Positions 30,846-43,041 of a DNA stretch of 64,000 bases are shown here, piece by piece. Origin of the DNA: Deinandra increscens subsp. villosa (lineage: Eukaryota > Streptophyta > Magnoliopsida > Asterales > Asteraceae). The stretch covers positions 18,792,354 to 18,856,353 of the forward strand of contig JBCNJP010000008.1 in the NCBI GenBank assembly GCA_039602395.1, read 5' to 3'. Position numbers and translations under genes: made by a program. How positions within the stretch are numbered: the first letter of the stretch is position 1; every line of letters begins with the position of its first letter. The notes under the pieces were generated by a model. That model was not told the origin of the DNA. It was given only the letters and a program-made list of their open reading frames with translations, and made no database searches.

Positions 30846-32378
30846 AAATGGAAGTTTACAGCACTTGGTAATGTATCAAATGGAAGTTTTACTCTTGACA
30901 GTAAGTCTTGTCAATGTTTTGAATTTCAACCTATTGAGTGTATCACAAATTTGTGATAAGAACATGAATTTTCTGTTCAATGATGAAGAAGCACTAGTAC
31001 TTAAGCCTGGTTTCAAAGTTCCTGCTGAAATGATCTTAATTAAAGCAAAAAGACAGGATGGCTTGTACTTACTTGATATGAAAAATGCTACATCTCATGA
31101 TGGTAACACTTGTCTGATATCAAGAGCTTCTATTGATGAGTCTGACCTATGACACAGGAGACTTGTACATGTTAATTACAAAACCATGAACAAACTTGTC
31201 AATTTAGGGTTGGTTAATGGTTTACCAAAGAAACATTTTAACTGTAATGAACATTGTATTGCTTGTTTAAAAGGTAAACATCACAAGTCTTCTCATAAGT
31301 CCAAATTTGAAATTCAATTTCTCAACCCTTAGAACTGTTGCATATGGATCTCTTTGGTCCTACAAGGGTAATGAGTTTGGGAAAGAAGTCTTATTGTTTT
31401 GTTATAACTGGTGATTTTTCAAGATACACGTGGGTTTTCTTCCTAAGAACCAAGGATGAAACACCTGAAACCTTAAAAGCTTTAATCAGTCAACTTGAAA
31501 ATCAGTCAAATTTCAAAGTCAAAAAATTAGATGTGACAATGGTACTGAATTTAAAAATCATGTTTTAAATTCATTTTGTGAAGAAAAGGGTATATCTAGG
31601 CAGTTTAGTGCTGCTAAGACTCCTCAGCAAAATGGGGTTACCGAGAGGAGAAATAGAACACTAATTGAGGCTGCTAGATCAATGTTGGCTGAGTCTAAGC
31701 TCCCTGTAACTTTCTGGGCAGAAGTAGTAAACACTGTCTGCTATATTCAGAACAGGGTGCTTGTGGTCAAAGGTAAGAACAAGACACCATATGAACTTTG
31801 GAGAAAAAGAAAACCTAGTATCCATTTTCTCAATTTTTAGGTTGTCCTGTCACAATATTAATAACCAGTGAGAACTTAGCTAAGTTTGCTTAAAAGGCAG
31901 ATGATGGCTACATGGTTATATATTCTGGTATGTCCAAGGCATACAGGGTATACAATCTCAGAACTAAAATTATTGAAGAGTCAATAAATGTGTTTTTCAA
32001 TGAAAAATCTACATATAAGTTTAGTTCTGAATCCTCATGGTTATTTGATATTGACTCACTAACCACTGCTTTCAACTTTACTGTTGATAAGTATTTTTGT
32101 GAGTATGTGCAGTCTCAGGGGGAGAACTCAAATGCAAAGAAGGATAGCTGCAACTATGGTCCTTTCTACTCCTCTGTCAGCACACAACCTTACAAACCAC
32201 CAACTAAGCCAACTGCTGCAATTCAACAAGTTATTGATCCCACTCCAGTGAACTTGGTTGAAACTGAGTCAAGTGATACACAATCACAAGGAGAAGGATA
32301 TATCTCAGATATCAGTGATGATGGGAGTGTGCAACATTCACCAAATATGAATCAAACTGTTGATTATGATGGTTCTCA
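30846..32378 (+). pseudogene. pol: E4 pol, pre-integrase and integrase segment, broken
   Basis: Resumes after E5 with a short local duplication (ATCAAATGGAAGTTT twice). GAG-pre-integrase motif: HRRLVHVNYKTMNK with CIACLKGKHHK, a stop before it at about 31150. Integrase core: MDLFGPTRVMSLGKKSYCF, then a frame change near 31525, RCDNGTEFKN and TPQQNGVTERRNRTLIEAA, so the catalytic D, D and E are all legible. More stops occur around 31840-31890. Ends in the acidic pre-RT linker where the E6 LTR begins. Confidence 0.85.
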
Positions 32379-32915
32379 TGAGTTAAAAACGCATAGAGCG
32401 TCGGATCTAGTGATTTGTACACCGAAATCGGACCGAAAGTTAACCCGAACACGAAGAAAACGAACAAGTAAATAACACTCGTTTATAGCTCAAATCGATC
32501 AATGTTTACATGATTTGGACTCGTTTACAGCATCTAAACATGATTCTAGACTCAGAAATCTCTAAAAAAAAACAAGATCAAAAACTCCTCCTCTTGTAAT
32601 TGAACTCGGGAAAACGGTTATTCGAGAGGTGTCTTGTCCAAACTCCAAGCTACGTATATATATGCATGATTGCCGAACTCCAGGTTCGGACATCATTCGG
32701 TGGCAGTTCGTGGGTGCCGAACTTTAAGTTCGGTGGATCTTCAAATCACATATCACATATATGTGATATTTAGTATATCACAATCAAGTCCCTTGACTTT
32801 AATAGATTGACATTTTCTACCCTCTAATCCTTGAATTAACTATTCTAACACAATCAACTAACGAAACTAACTTGACTAACTGATACACACACGACACACA
32901 TAATTTGCACCAACA
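32379..32915 (-). repeat. E6 3' LTR
   Basis: Minus-strand TGTTGGTGCAAATTATG to TTAACTCA, with polypurine tract GCCAAGGGGGAGTT just upstream (plus strand 32916-32929). GCCGAACT..GTTCGGC words (32665-32745) precede TATATATAT (32655-32663). It is unlike the LTR at the other end of E6. The left boundary is inferred from TG..CA and is less sure. Confidence 0.7.
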
Positions 32916-34255
32916 AACTCCCCCTTGGCGTGTGCTGTATCAGATCTTTAAACGCTTTGAATCTGTTGTTAGTTGATGTAGGGTAGACATGGCTGGAACA
33001 AGACTAAGTCAACTGAACCATTTCTGAAAGTGATAAACTCTTTGACAACTTTGCAACCATGCATGAAATCCATTCTGAGATCTTTATCTGAAAGACTTTG
33101 ATGATTTCAACCTGCAACCTTTAGAAGAAAAAGTGTGGTTTCTCTTTTCCAAACATAACTTTAATCTTGGAAGCAAACCTTCTCCTTTGGAGAAACCAAG
33201 ACATTTAGTTTTGAAAATTTGTTGTATCCCGTGTCGATGAGATCAAAAACAAAGAAGAAAGAAAATATTTTTGGATTTTATAAAGTTTATATCAAAACAC
33301 ACTGAAAATCTTTTTGACTTTTCATAAAATGAAACATAAATGCAATATAGAATCAACATACTCCAGAAACAGCACAAACTTCCTTTTACAATCATCTAAG
33401 TCACTTGCGCCCATTAGTTTTGGTGGACGATTGTGACCTTGCATGACAGGAGCAAACCGATTGTCTTCAGCCATTGGAAGTGAGAAACACGAAAATTTAG
33501 CACAAACTTGCTAAATTGACTAACGGTTCGGACGGATTGAACGCTTGGTTCAAAATGCTCAAATGCTTGTAGAATGCTTGAATTCACAAAAATCCTACAT
33601 TCACAAACATTAGAAAACATAATTAGTCATTAACAAGTGAGATTTCAGCAAAAAAAAAAATTGAGAAATCAAATTTACAGACTTAGCGAAAATTTGAACA
33701 GCTTGTTCTTGAGTAATTTCAAACTTCAAAAATCAATGTTAACAAAATCAATGTTTAAGATCATCAATAGGTTCGAAATTCATGTAGGATTACTTTACTC
33801 AACTGAAACAAACTCCAAAAACCACTCTAAATGACCTAATTTGATGGAATAGTAAGATTATGTGAAGAACACCAAAAACCACTACTTTTAGCCTCTAAAA
33901 TCTTCAATACTTGATGTTTTTCAGAGAGATTAGTGTCAATAGGTTCGGTTTTACTAGTGTTAATCTCGCCATTCATCAATTTTAACAAAGAATCAACAGA
34001 AAAAAAAATTGAAATTTTTTTTCTCAAGAACAGACTTGTAAAAAATACGAAGTGTTCATGGTTGAATCTCAGAAATTGACTATTTTACTTGAGTTTTACA
34101 GAAATCTGAGTGTAGCATTGTGTTTCTTGAGTGATTTATACCAAGAATCAACTCAAACAACAGGCAAATTCATCCAAAATTAACAACTCATATGAGATTT
34201 TCTCCATTTTGAGAAAAACTTCAAAAAAACTGAAGAACATGGCTCTGATACCAAT
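32916..34255 (-). pseudogene. E6 interior: leader and gag start fused to a post-pol spacer
   Basis: In element sense: PBS (34241-34253), a leader of about 760 bp, and gag start MAEDNRFAPVMQGHNRPPKL at 33474. Gag continues to about 33350 (KRKFVLFLEYVDS). The reading is then lost and the sequence becomes post-pol spacer, including the CAAAAAGATTTTCAGTGTG block (33283-33318) and the polypurine tract. The rest of gag and all of pol are missing. The gag start matches E13 (GHNRPPKL.GA). Confidence 0.75.
34241..34253 (-). promoter_or_regulatory. E6 primer binding site
   Basis: Minus-strand TGGTATCAGAGCC, adjoining the LTR end GGTCCTGACA through AT. Confidence 0.9.
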
Positions 34256-35019
34256 TGTCAGGACCAGATTTGAGCAACATGTTCTCATATGATTCATCAC
34301 ACAAGTGCAGAAATCATATGTGATGGTCGATTCTGGATGAATCTGCATCAATGCTCACCCATTGATAATTACTAAAGCTCAAGAACACACACTAACACCA
34401 AGAACACACACACAAATGCTCTCTTGAAGAATAATCCAGGAGTTCCGTCCCTCAATAGGGTTTTCTCAACTATATATATACTAAGAGAGAGCATAGGAGA
34501 AAAAGAATGTTTGACACACACAATCATTGCCTAGAATTCAGCAAAATATTCCATCAGCACACACAAGTTCGCTAGACATTAGACAAGTTCGCTAAGCATA
34601 AACAAGTTCACTAAGCATAAACAAGTTCGCTAACAAGTCCGCTAAGCATTAACAAGTTCGCTAACAAGTCCGCAAAGAATGGACAAGTCCGCTAACAAGT
34701 TCGCTAAGAGAAAAACAAGTTCGCTAAGATTAGGAACAAGTCTGCTAAGTAAACAAGTCCGCTAGGAACAAATCAAGTACGCTAAGACAAACTTTGAACA
34801 AATACGCTAAGTGTTAAACAAGTCCGCTAAGTTCAATATATCAGAAGTTCGCTAAGAAGAAAAACAAGTACGTAAGATTCATAAACAAAATGTTTCTAAG
34901 TACAAATTCAAAGTCAGTTACAAAACAAAGTATCAAATCTAGATAGGACACCAAAAAGGTCTTCAACAGCAATACTCAACGGTGAATAGTTTATGTTGCC
35001 AACAAAATAGGTTCCAACA
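34256..35019 (-). repeat. E6 5' LTR
   Basis: 764 bp, minus-strand TGTTGGAACC to GGTCCTGACA, homologous to the E1 LTR. About 18 AAGT(T/C)CGCTAAG words (34565-34875) lie upstream (in element sense) of TATATATATA (34471-34480). Different family from the other E6 LTR. Confidence 0.88.
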
Positions 35020-36674
35020 TGTTGCGCATGATTCTGACTCAGATGACGTAACAGAGATTGATACCGGAGAGAATCTTGGCGATGACCTACAAATTGGGAA
35101 TCTGGACTCGTCTATTCCAGCTCCTGCTATTGAAGAGACTCGAATTCACAAGACACATCCTACGAATCAGATCATCGGGCCAGTTGACAAACGTCTCACT
35201 CAGATTCAGTCAAAGGAATTGAACACATGTTTGTATTCCTGTTTCATTTCACAAGAAAATCCTCCCACTGTTGTTGCTGCTCTTTTACATGATAACTGGA
35301 TTGAAGCCACGCAAACGGAGTTACTACAATTCAAATTGCTCAGTGTCTGGCATTTGGTTGATCCTCCATTGGGTATAAAGCCTATTCCTGTCAAATGGAT
35401 TTTCAAAAACAAGAGAGACGACCGTGGCATCACTATCAGGAATAAAGCCCGCTTAGTTGTGAAGGGGTACATGCAAGTTGACGGCATTGATTACGAAGAC
35501 GTCTACATACCTGTCGCTCGTTTGGAGGCAATACGGATCTTCCTGGCCTATGCCGCATCGATGAACATCACTATTTATCAACTTGATGTGAAGACTGCGT
35601 TCCTCTAGGGAGAGCTTGATGAAGACGTGTTTGTAGAACAAGCTCCGGGGCTTGTTGACAAATCTTTTCCTAAGAAATGTTACAACTGGATAAGGCCCTC
35701 TATGGTCTACACCAAGCCCCAAGGAAGTGGTAGGAGACGTTATCGACATATCTGCTATCAAATGGTTACAAGCGAGGGGTAATAGATCAGACACTATTCA
35801 TTCGACATGTTGGTGAAGATATGTTGTTAGTGCAAGTGTATGTCGACGACATCATCTTTGGTTCAACCAACGTCGGCCTATGCCATGCATTTGAGGAGTT
35901 AATGAAGAAGAAGTTTGAGATGAGTGCAATGGGAGAATTGACATTTTCCTTGGAATTCAAGTGAAACAGAGGTCTGATGGCATTTTTATCAGCCAGGGGA
36001 AATATGTGAAAGAGATCCTGAAGAAGTTTAAATTTCATGATTCTAAAGGCTTCTCTACGCCCGTCGTCACTCGCCACAAGTTGAATCAAGATCCGGAGGG
36101 TGTTTGTGTAGATGAGTACCTTTACAGGTCTATGATTGGCTCTCTCATGTATCTGACAGCAAGTCATCCCGATATCATGTTTGGAGTTTACCTATGTTCC
36201 CGTTTCCAGAGTAAGCCGAAAGAATCGCACTTAATGGCCGTGAAGAGGATTTTCCGGTACTTGAAGTCCAATCCAAACAGAGGACTTTGGTATCCTAAAG
36301 ATCCACTCTTTGTCCTTCGAGCCTTCTCAGATAGTGACTACGCCGGTTGTGAACTCAATCGTAAGTCTACGACGGGAGGAGCTCAGTTTTTAGGGAACCG
36401 TCTGGTCTCATGGCAATACAAGAAGCAGACAACAGTGTCAGTCTCAACGGCTGAAGCAGAGTACATTGTTGTTGCCTCCTGCTGCTCTCAAGTGCTCTGG
36501 ATACAAAATCAGCTGCTGAATTACAGTTTGAATTTCATGGGTACCCCTATTCACATAGATAATACTGCTGTTGTTTCTATTGTTAAAAATCCCATTCAGC
36601 ATTCTAAGACTAAGCATATTGAGATTAGGTACCATTTTATTAGGGATTGTGCCGAGAAGAAACTAGTCACTTTA
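35020..36674 (+). pseudogene. pol: E7 pol: reverse transcriptase and RNase H, broken
   Basis: RT runs from WIEATQTELLQF through VKWIFKNKRDDRG, KARLVVKGYMQ and QLDVKTAFL. TAG then replaces Tyr at 35606, a base is lost near 35683, KALYGLHQAPRKW is followed by TAG, and VQVYVDDIIFGSTN holds the YVDD at 35839-35850. Another base is lost near 35945. RNase H has AFSDSDYAGCELNRKS, STAEAEYIVVASC and IDNTAVVSIVKNPIQHSKTKHIE. Cut by the CACTA terminus within the VTLHYVKT tail. It may be the rest of E4, but its base use looks different and no TSD joins them. Confidence 0.9.
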
Positions 36675-39600
36675 CACTACGTCAAAACTAACCTTTGGCC
36701 ACGGAAAAAAACCGTGACAAAAGGTGTTTTGTCACGTTTTTTTTCCATTCCAAACGACACCATAGGTGCCGTCACCATATGTACCCTACGGCCACGTTAC
36801 AATATCAGTGGCTGAAGCCACCTATAAGCGTGGCTAAAGGGTACCAATATTTGTTGTTGTAATCAAACAATTCTTCAGAAAAGCGTGGCGAAAGGGTTCC
36901 AACGGCCACATGTGTTTGGTTAACGTGGCCTTTGGTATTTTATGGTCACGTATATTCGTGTTTTAGCCACATACATTATAAAAATACATGGCCAAAGGGT
37001 TGCTGAAATCATACATTTTGTCACAGTACGAGTGGCCAAAGGGTGGCAACGGCCACGTTAAAATATGAATGGCGTGGCCTTTGGTATTATATGGTCACGT
37101 ATATTTGTGTTTTAGCCACATATGTTATAAAAAAACGTGGCCAAATGGGTTGCTGAAATTATAATTTTTGTCCAAATACGCGTGGCCAAAGGTTGGCAAC
37201 CGCCACGTTAAAATATGAATAGCGTGGCCTTTGGTATTATATGGTCACGTATATTTGTGTTTTAGCCACATATGATATGAAAAAACGTGGCCAAATGGGT
37301 TGCTGAAATCATAAATTTTGTCCCAATACGCGTGGCCAAAGGGTGGCAACGGCCACATTAAAATATAATAAGGGTGGCCTTTGGTATTATATGGTCACGT
37401 ATATTTGTGTTTTAGCCACATATATTTGGAAAAAAAAAGTGGCTAAAGGGTAGTTGAAATCATACATTTTGTCTCAATACGCGTGGCCAAATGGTGGCAA
37501 CGGCCACGTTAAGATATAAAAAGCGTGACCTTTGGTATTATATGGTCACGTATATTTGTGTTTTAGCCACATATATTTGGAAAAAGAAAGTGGCCAAAGG
37601 GTAGTTGAAATCATACATTTTGTCTCAATACGCGTGGCCAAATGGTGGCAACGGCCACGTTAAGATATAAAAAGCGTGACCTTTGGTATTATATGGTCAC
37701 GTATATTTGTGTTTTAGCCACATATATTTGGAAAAAGAAAGTGGCCAAATGGTAGTTGAAATCATACATTTTGTCTCAATACGCGTGGCCAAATGGTGGC
37801 AACGGCCACGTTAAGATATAAAAAGCGTGGCCTTTGGTATTATATGGTCACGTATATTTGTGTTTTAGCCACATATATTTGGAAAAAGAAAGTGGCCAAA
37901 GGGTAGTTGAAATCATACATTTTATCTCAATGAACCCTATATTTAATTACAAATCAAATAAAATTTAATTACAAATCAAATAAAATTTAACACATATATT
38001 TAATTACAAATAAAATAAAATTCAATTGCAAGTCAATACAAATGAAATACAAATAAAAAATTAAAGAAAATTACACTGCATACAAGCATTATTCTCAATC
38101 TAATTCAATTACAAGTCAACAACACTACCGCGTAAGTGGTCTTCATCTTCAACTGTCCAGATTTGAGCTTAATTAGGACCATTTTTTATTGTATTCCTTC
38201 CTATACCAAAACATATAATTGATAATTAGGTTATGGAAATTGATCATAATATATATAGCAATTTTGAAATACTTACCACCATGATAGATATGGACTGAGG
38301 AGTGCCATTTTATTGCAAGTAGTATGGGTCATCAGGTCCTACAGTTCAATTGATTTCCAGATGAACATTAGATATCCAGATGAACTTAAAACATCCGGAT
38401 GAAGATCACATTAATTAAGTTCCAGATCAACTTCAAAGTCAGTTGAACTTTGTTTGCTACACATCTCACCATTTGTTCCAACAATCCCTAGCTGGCCCAA
38501 GTGTTTGAGGTACCAAATAACATTTAAAATGGGACTACATGACATTACCAAATAAATTACTGTGAAAATATAGAACGGAATGAAACTTGAATGGCAAATA
38601 TTTACCTTTTTCTTTTCAACCGCTTCAGACGAGGTTGATCGACCACCGATTTCACGCCCTACAGTTCAATTAATTACTAGTAAATGAGCAATCAAACCTA
38701 TAATGAGTTTGACAAATACTAACCGTTGTGTGTATGTCAGCATGATTAGTGCTGTGGCTAGATCCAACAAAAATCTCCTTAGAATTTTCCTAGAACAATG
38801 TTTTTGAAATGGTAAAAAGTTAGACCAGAATAATGACGCAGACCTATCATGAAAGTATTTATTCTGTTTTTTTAATCTAACATAAGTTGTTCCAGTTTTA
38901 TTCATACAGATTATGTATATACTCTATTTTTTCATATTAACATACATTTTCAATGAATAATAGCAGGGCCCCATTTAACTCATATATTTGTTCTTACATG
39001 AAGTATATATTCTTAATTTCTTATGTACCAGGAACTTGCATCTATTTGTGTTCTTCAGGAATAAGAGTTCATCCGGATTGTGTTCTTCATGAACAAGAGT
39101 GTATGTGATTATAAGTCACTTGAAAAATAGTATGATTAATTAAGTTGTGATGTAAAGAATTCACCTCTGTAGATGTCGGAGCATTAAGTTTGTGTGGTAA
39201 CGGTGGTCCAATTGCAGATAGATGAGCTATAAGTAGATCAAGTTTTTTCTCCGATTCTTGAATCTTCAAGAAGAGGGCCTTAATCTGTTCATTTTTTTCA
39301 TCCCTAAGAAGTCTCTCCTCTTTAAGTTCGAACTCAAGTTTTTCCAATTGACCATCAGTGTTGTTGGATCGATCCTTGAATTTTGTACAATTAACAGAAT
39401 GTAGTTAGATGCTTTTTAACAAAGTACATAAATAGGAAAGCATGCAGACCCTGTTAATTCATTATCTCTTAGTTAGTTCTTAATTATTAATATATCACAT
39501 AAAGACCCTATTGATTGATTATTTGATATGTTATACACAAATTAAAGACATCTAAAGGGAAGAGTGGAACACATCATGTCTTCAGTGGATATAAACAAAC

Positions 39601-40350
39601 AGTTCACCATTTCTAGCAGAGTAGCAGATGCATGACATCAACATTCTTCTATTCTTCTACAGGGGATTTAAACTAAAATTTCTTTATTTTGTACCCCTCT
39701 AACATGAACCTACAAAAAATGTTGGAAACATTCCTATATATGTCCTCTAGGATCATTTCCTAGCTAGTAATTAATGACCAGAGTAACGTAAATTAGTTCT
39801 TAGTTATTAATACATCACATAAAGACCCTACTGACTAATTATTTGATATGTTATACCCAAATTTAAGACATCCAAAGGGAAGAGCAGAACACATCATGTC
39901 TTCAGTGGATATTATTAAACAAACAGTTCACCATTTCTAGCAGTGTACATAAAGAAGAAAGGAGGTTCACCAGTAACATGAATCTACAAACATGTGCATA
40001 TGCTTGACCTCAACATTCCTAGCATAAAAATAACTAATTTAGCATGCTCCCCCAGTCATTTAAGAAGGTAAATAACTAATTTAGCATAAAATGAATGGGT
40101 TGAAATGAATGGAGAGGATATCTGCAATATATACCCCTTCCTAATCAATTCTGTATGAAACGAAATTTTATCGATTTGTAACTGTAACTTAGCCACTTTT
40201 TTCTTATTCACTCGTTCAAAATCAAGCAACCGCTTCTCATACTCTCGAAATCCTTCCATTCTCTCTCGAATCAAGCAACCACTATGAAAGGGGAACTTAG
40301 CCACTTTTTTCTTATTCACTCGTTCAAAATCAAGCAACCGCTTCTCATAC
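36675..40350 (-). mobile_element. CACTA (En/Spm-type) transposon, truncated at the right
   Basis: The left terminus is CACTACGTCAAAACTAACC, preceded by TTA as a probable 3-bp target copy, within E7 pol. Subterminal GGCCACG / CGTGGCC motifs continue through a tandem array. No matching ...GTAGTG terminus is visible before E8 begins near 40355, so the right end is lost. Minus-strand remnants of a plant-transposase-like charged helix occur at 39087-39347 (EERLLRDEKNEQIKAL, then LIAHLSAIGPPLP) and 40056-40400 (EYEKRLLDFE). The first resembles the C-terminus of Ptta/En/Spm-class proteins as I remember them. Confidence 0.8.
36880..37930. repeat. CACTA subterminal tandem repeat, about 150 bp x 7
   Basis: The phrase TATGGTCACGTATATTTGTG recurs at about 36941, 37090, 37240, 37390, 37541, 37692 and 37843, spacing 149-151. 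Each unit contains GGCCACGT, GCGTGGCC and AACGTGGCCAAA-type motifs, the usual place for transposase-binding repeats in CACTA elements. Confidence 0.92.
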
Positions 40351-40357
40351 TCTCGAA
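40187..40357. repeat. Direct repeat of about 64 bp at the CACTA/E8 boundary
   Basis: The segment beginning ACTTAGCCACTTTTTTC and ending CTCATACTCTCGAA occurs twice (about 40190-40250 and 40304-40357). It probably arose at the junction between the CACTA remnant and E8. Confidence 0.7.
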
Positions 40358-42498
40358 CCGACGACGAGAAATCCTCACTGTTCGATCGAAATCCTTCCAT
40401 TCTCTCTCGAATCTGTCACTTCCATTGCATTTAGGGTTGATTTTCTCACTCTTCTTGCATCCACAGGTTCGACTTCCCTCAATATTTAGGTTGATTCTTT
40501 CTTGTTCCCTTTTCGCTTGTGATCAAGATTAAGGTATGTGAATCTAATCTCACAAATTTCACACTTTGAATCCGAAAATTTTATATACAGGGGTTTGGTT
40601 GAATGTGGTTGAACATGAAAACCCTTTGAGTGTTACATAACAGTTGGTTACCTTGTGTTCTTGTTGATCAGTTAGAACCATAGAGATTGTTTATATTGAT
40701 AAACTTAGAAGCTGTGACCTCTGTTATTTGGATATTTAGAAATTTTTGTTTAATTGTTAAAATTCTGGAACTTTGGTTAGTTTAGTAGAACTCATTGTGG
40801 CTGCTGCCATCCCTGTTAGGTTACCCAAATCAGATTGTGCATATATGCCTATGAGTCTAATCTTAACAACTTTGAAGTTTAAATTTGTTTTTCTCTCAAT
40901 GATTAGATTGACCTAATGAATTTCACATAGTGTAGAAGTCATCTAGTCTCCAATCAGAATCTTTTACCCTTAATAGACTGTGATTAAATTGATGAGACTT
41001 GAACTTGATAAACTGCTACTAACTATTGATTAGTCGAATCAGTAATCAAATTGATGGATTGAGTTTAAAGTTTCTCAATCAAGTCTTTAAATTAAATTTT
41101 CCTATATTTTCTGTGTTTGTCTAGTTTCTGAGTTTAACTTGGCTTGTCTGATCCCATAACAGAAACTATTACTGTTGTGATTTGATCAAGACCATTGCAT
41201 ATCTAATAGTGATCTTAACTCAAATTAGATCCTCAAAGAGGTATGTTGTTCTAATTTTTGGCAAATTGAGTGAAACTCAAACTTGGCTACACAGGGGCAA
41301 ATCCTTACTTTATTTTGGTTATTTGAAGCCTACCTGATGTCTAATATAAATAGCTTGATCCCAGCAGATTATTCACTGAGTCAACTGAGAACTCACTGCA
41401 TCTTAGATTAGATCTTAGTCACCCATAGATCTTCATAAAGGTATGTGTTTCTCAATACAAGCATTCATGTTAACCAGGTAGTGCATCACCTTGTTTCATT
41501 ATTATGTGCATATAAGTCTTTCTTTGTGTAAATTAACATCCAATTGAGCCTAGCACTGGTGGTTTAGTATGGCTATGATCCACATGGGTCTGAAACTAGT
41601 CAATAACTCAGGTGAAAGGAGTTTGAAAACGTGTTACACAAAGTTAGATTTAATTGACTATCTTGACCTATCTAAGTTAATTTACCATCTTTGTGATTTA
41701 TTGAGAGCATATCTATAAAGGATGTGATCTATGACACATCTAAGGTTCATATGAACTATCTTAGGTATTTAAGCTCTGATTGAACACTTACTTTGTCATT
41801 TTAACTTTAATAAGTTAAATTTGGCACGAAATTGTTTAATGAGACTTATGTGACTATCTTTGCTTGAATATGAATTTGGTGACTTAGCTATGTGCTGTTT
41901 AATCCATATGTGCTTATATTTGTGTGTTATGATTTAATTTGACATGTAAAGACACCATCTAATCTGTTAAGCATAAATTATCACACTTTGTCCTTTAAAT
42001 GATCAAATTGGAACACTTACCCATTAGGACCTCTTGCATGTTTATAGGTGTTAATTGACTCTGTTTCTTCTAGACAATCCTTGTTGATGTTAATATGTGA
42101 TTTATACACCTTGTAGTCAACTCTAAGTGTTGTGAGTCTGCATGTGAGATCCTGCTGGTCTTAGCAGACTTGATTCAGTCCTTAGCGTACTTCAAGCCTG
42201 CTTAGCGGACTTGTTTTGTTTCTAGCGAAATTGTATCTTTGCTTAGAGAACTTGTTTTAGTTCCTAGCGTACTAGTTCTCTCTTTAGCGAACTTAATGAG
42301 TTCTAGCAGACTTGTTCTTCTGCTTAGCAGACTTTGAGTTAATTCATCATATCTATAGATCAGTATTTGAATTTCTGACATACTAGGATTGTTCTGTTAG
42401 TTTGACAAGTCAGTGTTACACTCATTACATGCATCAAATTGGCATTTTAGATAGGATAGACCTGTTATATCCTAACTTCCTTGTCCTACACTTAAAAG
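40355..42498 (+). promoter_or_regulatory. E8 leader, second copy of the E1 multi-intron leader
   Basis: Matches 1331-3200 (GTTCGATCGAAATC onward). Donors are at 40534, 41241 and 41441, acceptors end at 41162 and 41367, and the last acceptor is at 46545. The promoter side is lost to the CACTA remnant. A patch of TTAGCG(G/T)ACTTG words at 42160-42330 lies in the third intron and has no counterpart in E1. Confidence 0.75.
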
Positions 42499-43041
42499 TG
42501 ATGAATGAGAAGAATCAAAGATAATCATAAACATAAGAAAGATGATGAACAATGTTGAATGATTTCATTGAACCGAATGATTAGTTACAAGAAATCATGA
42601 CAACACTCTCTCATGGAAATCCATGACTCACTCTCTCTCTCTAGAATGGAAATCTCACACACTACAAGAAATCATCATCTCCATATTTTGGAGACTCCAT
42701 TTTTTTGGAATGGGCACCCTCACTATATATAGTGAGGGTGACTGACAACAGAAAAAATAAATGAACAAAATTACAAGTAAATCAAATAACATGAAATATT
42801 AATTAAATCAAAATTGATTTAATTAATACGAATCTTGACTCGTTCGAACCGATCTTCCGTTGACCTTTACGTTGACCGTTGACCCGAACGGTTGACTTTT
42901 CCAGAAAACAGTCTTCGGTCCAATATCGCAAGCCTCGAGCATCACAACCCAATCTCTAAATCAATTCACATGGATTCTTCAGTCGAATGCTTCGGTAAAC
43001 AAATTTTGATGGCGTCAGTCACCTAGATTTTTGTTCCAACA
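42499..43041 (-). repeat. E9 3' LTR, left end lost
   Basis: Ends GTTCCAACA. It aligns with 45650-46172 and with the solo LTR at 46815-47433. Contains the inverted pair CCCTCACTATATATAGTGAGGG (TATA region) near 42718. Confidence 0.85.

Noticed and set aside
24007..36674. E4 and E7 as one element split by E6
   Set aside because: Order fits, but E6 edges have no matching target copy (TCTCA versus TGTTG) and E7 base use looks different. Left as separate; not excluded.
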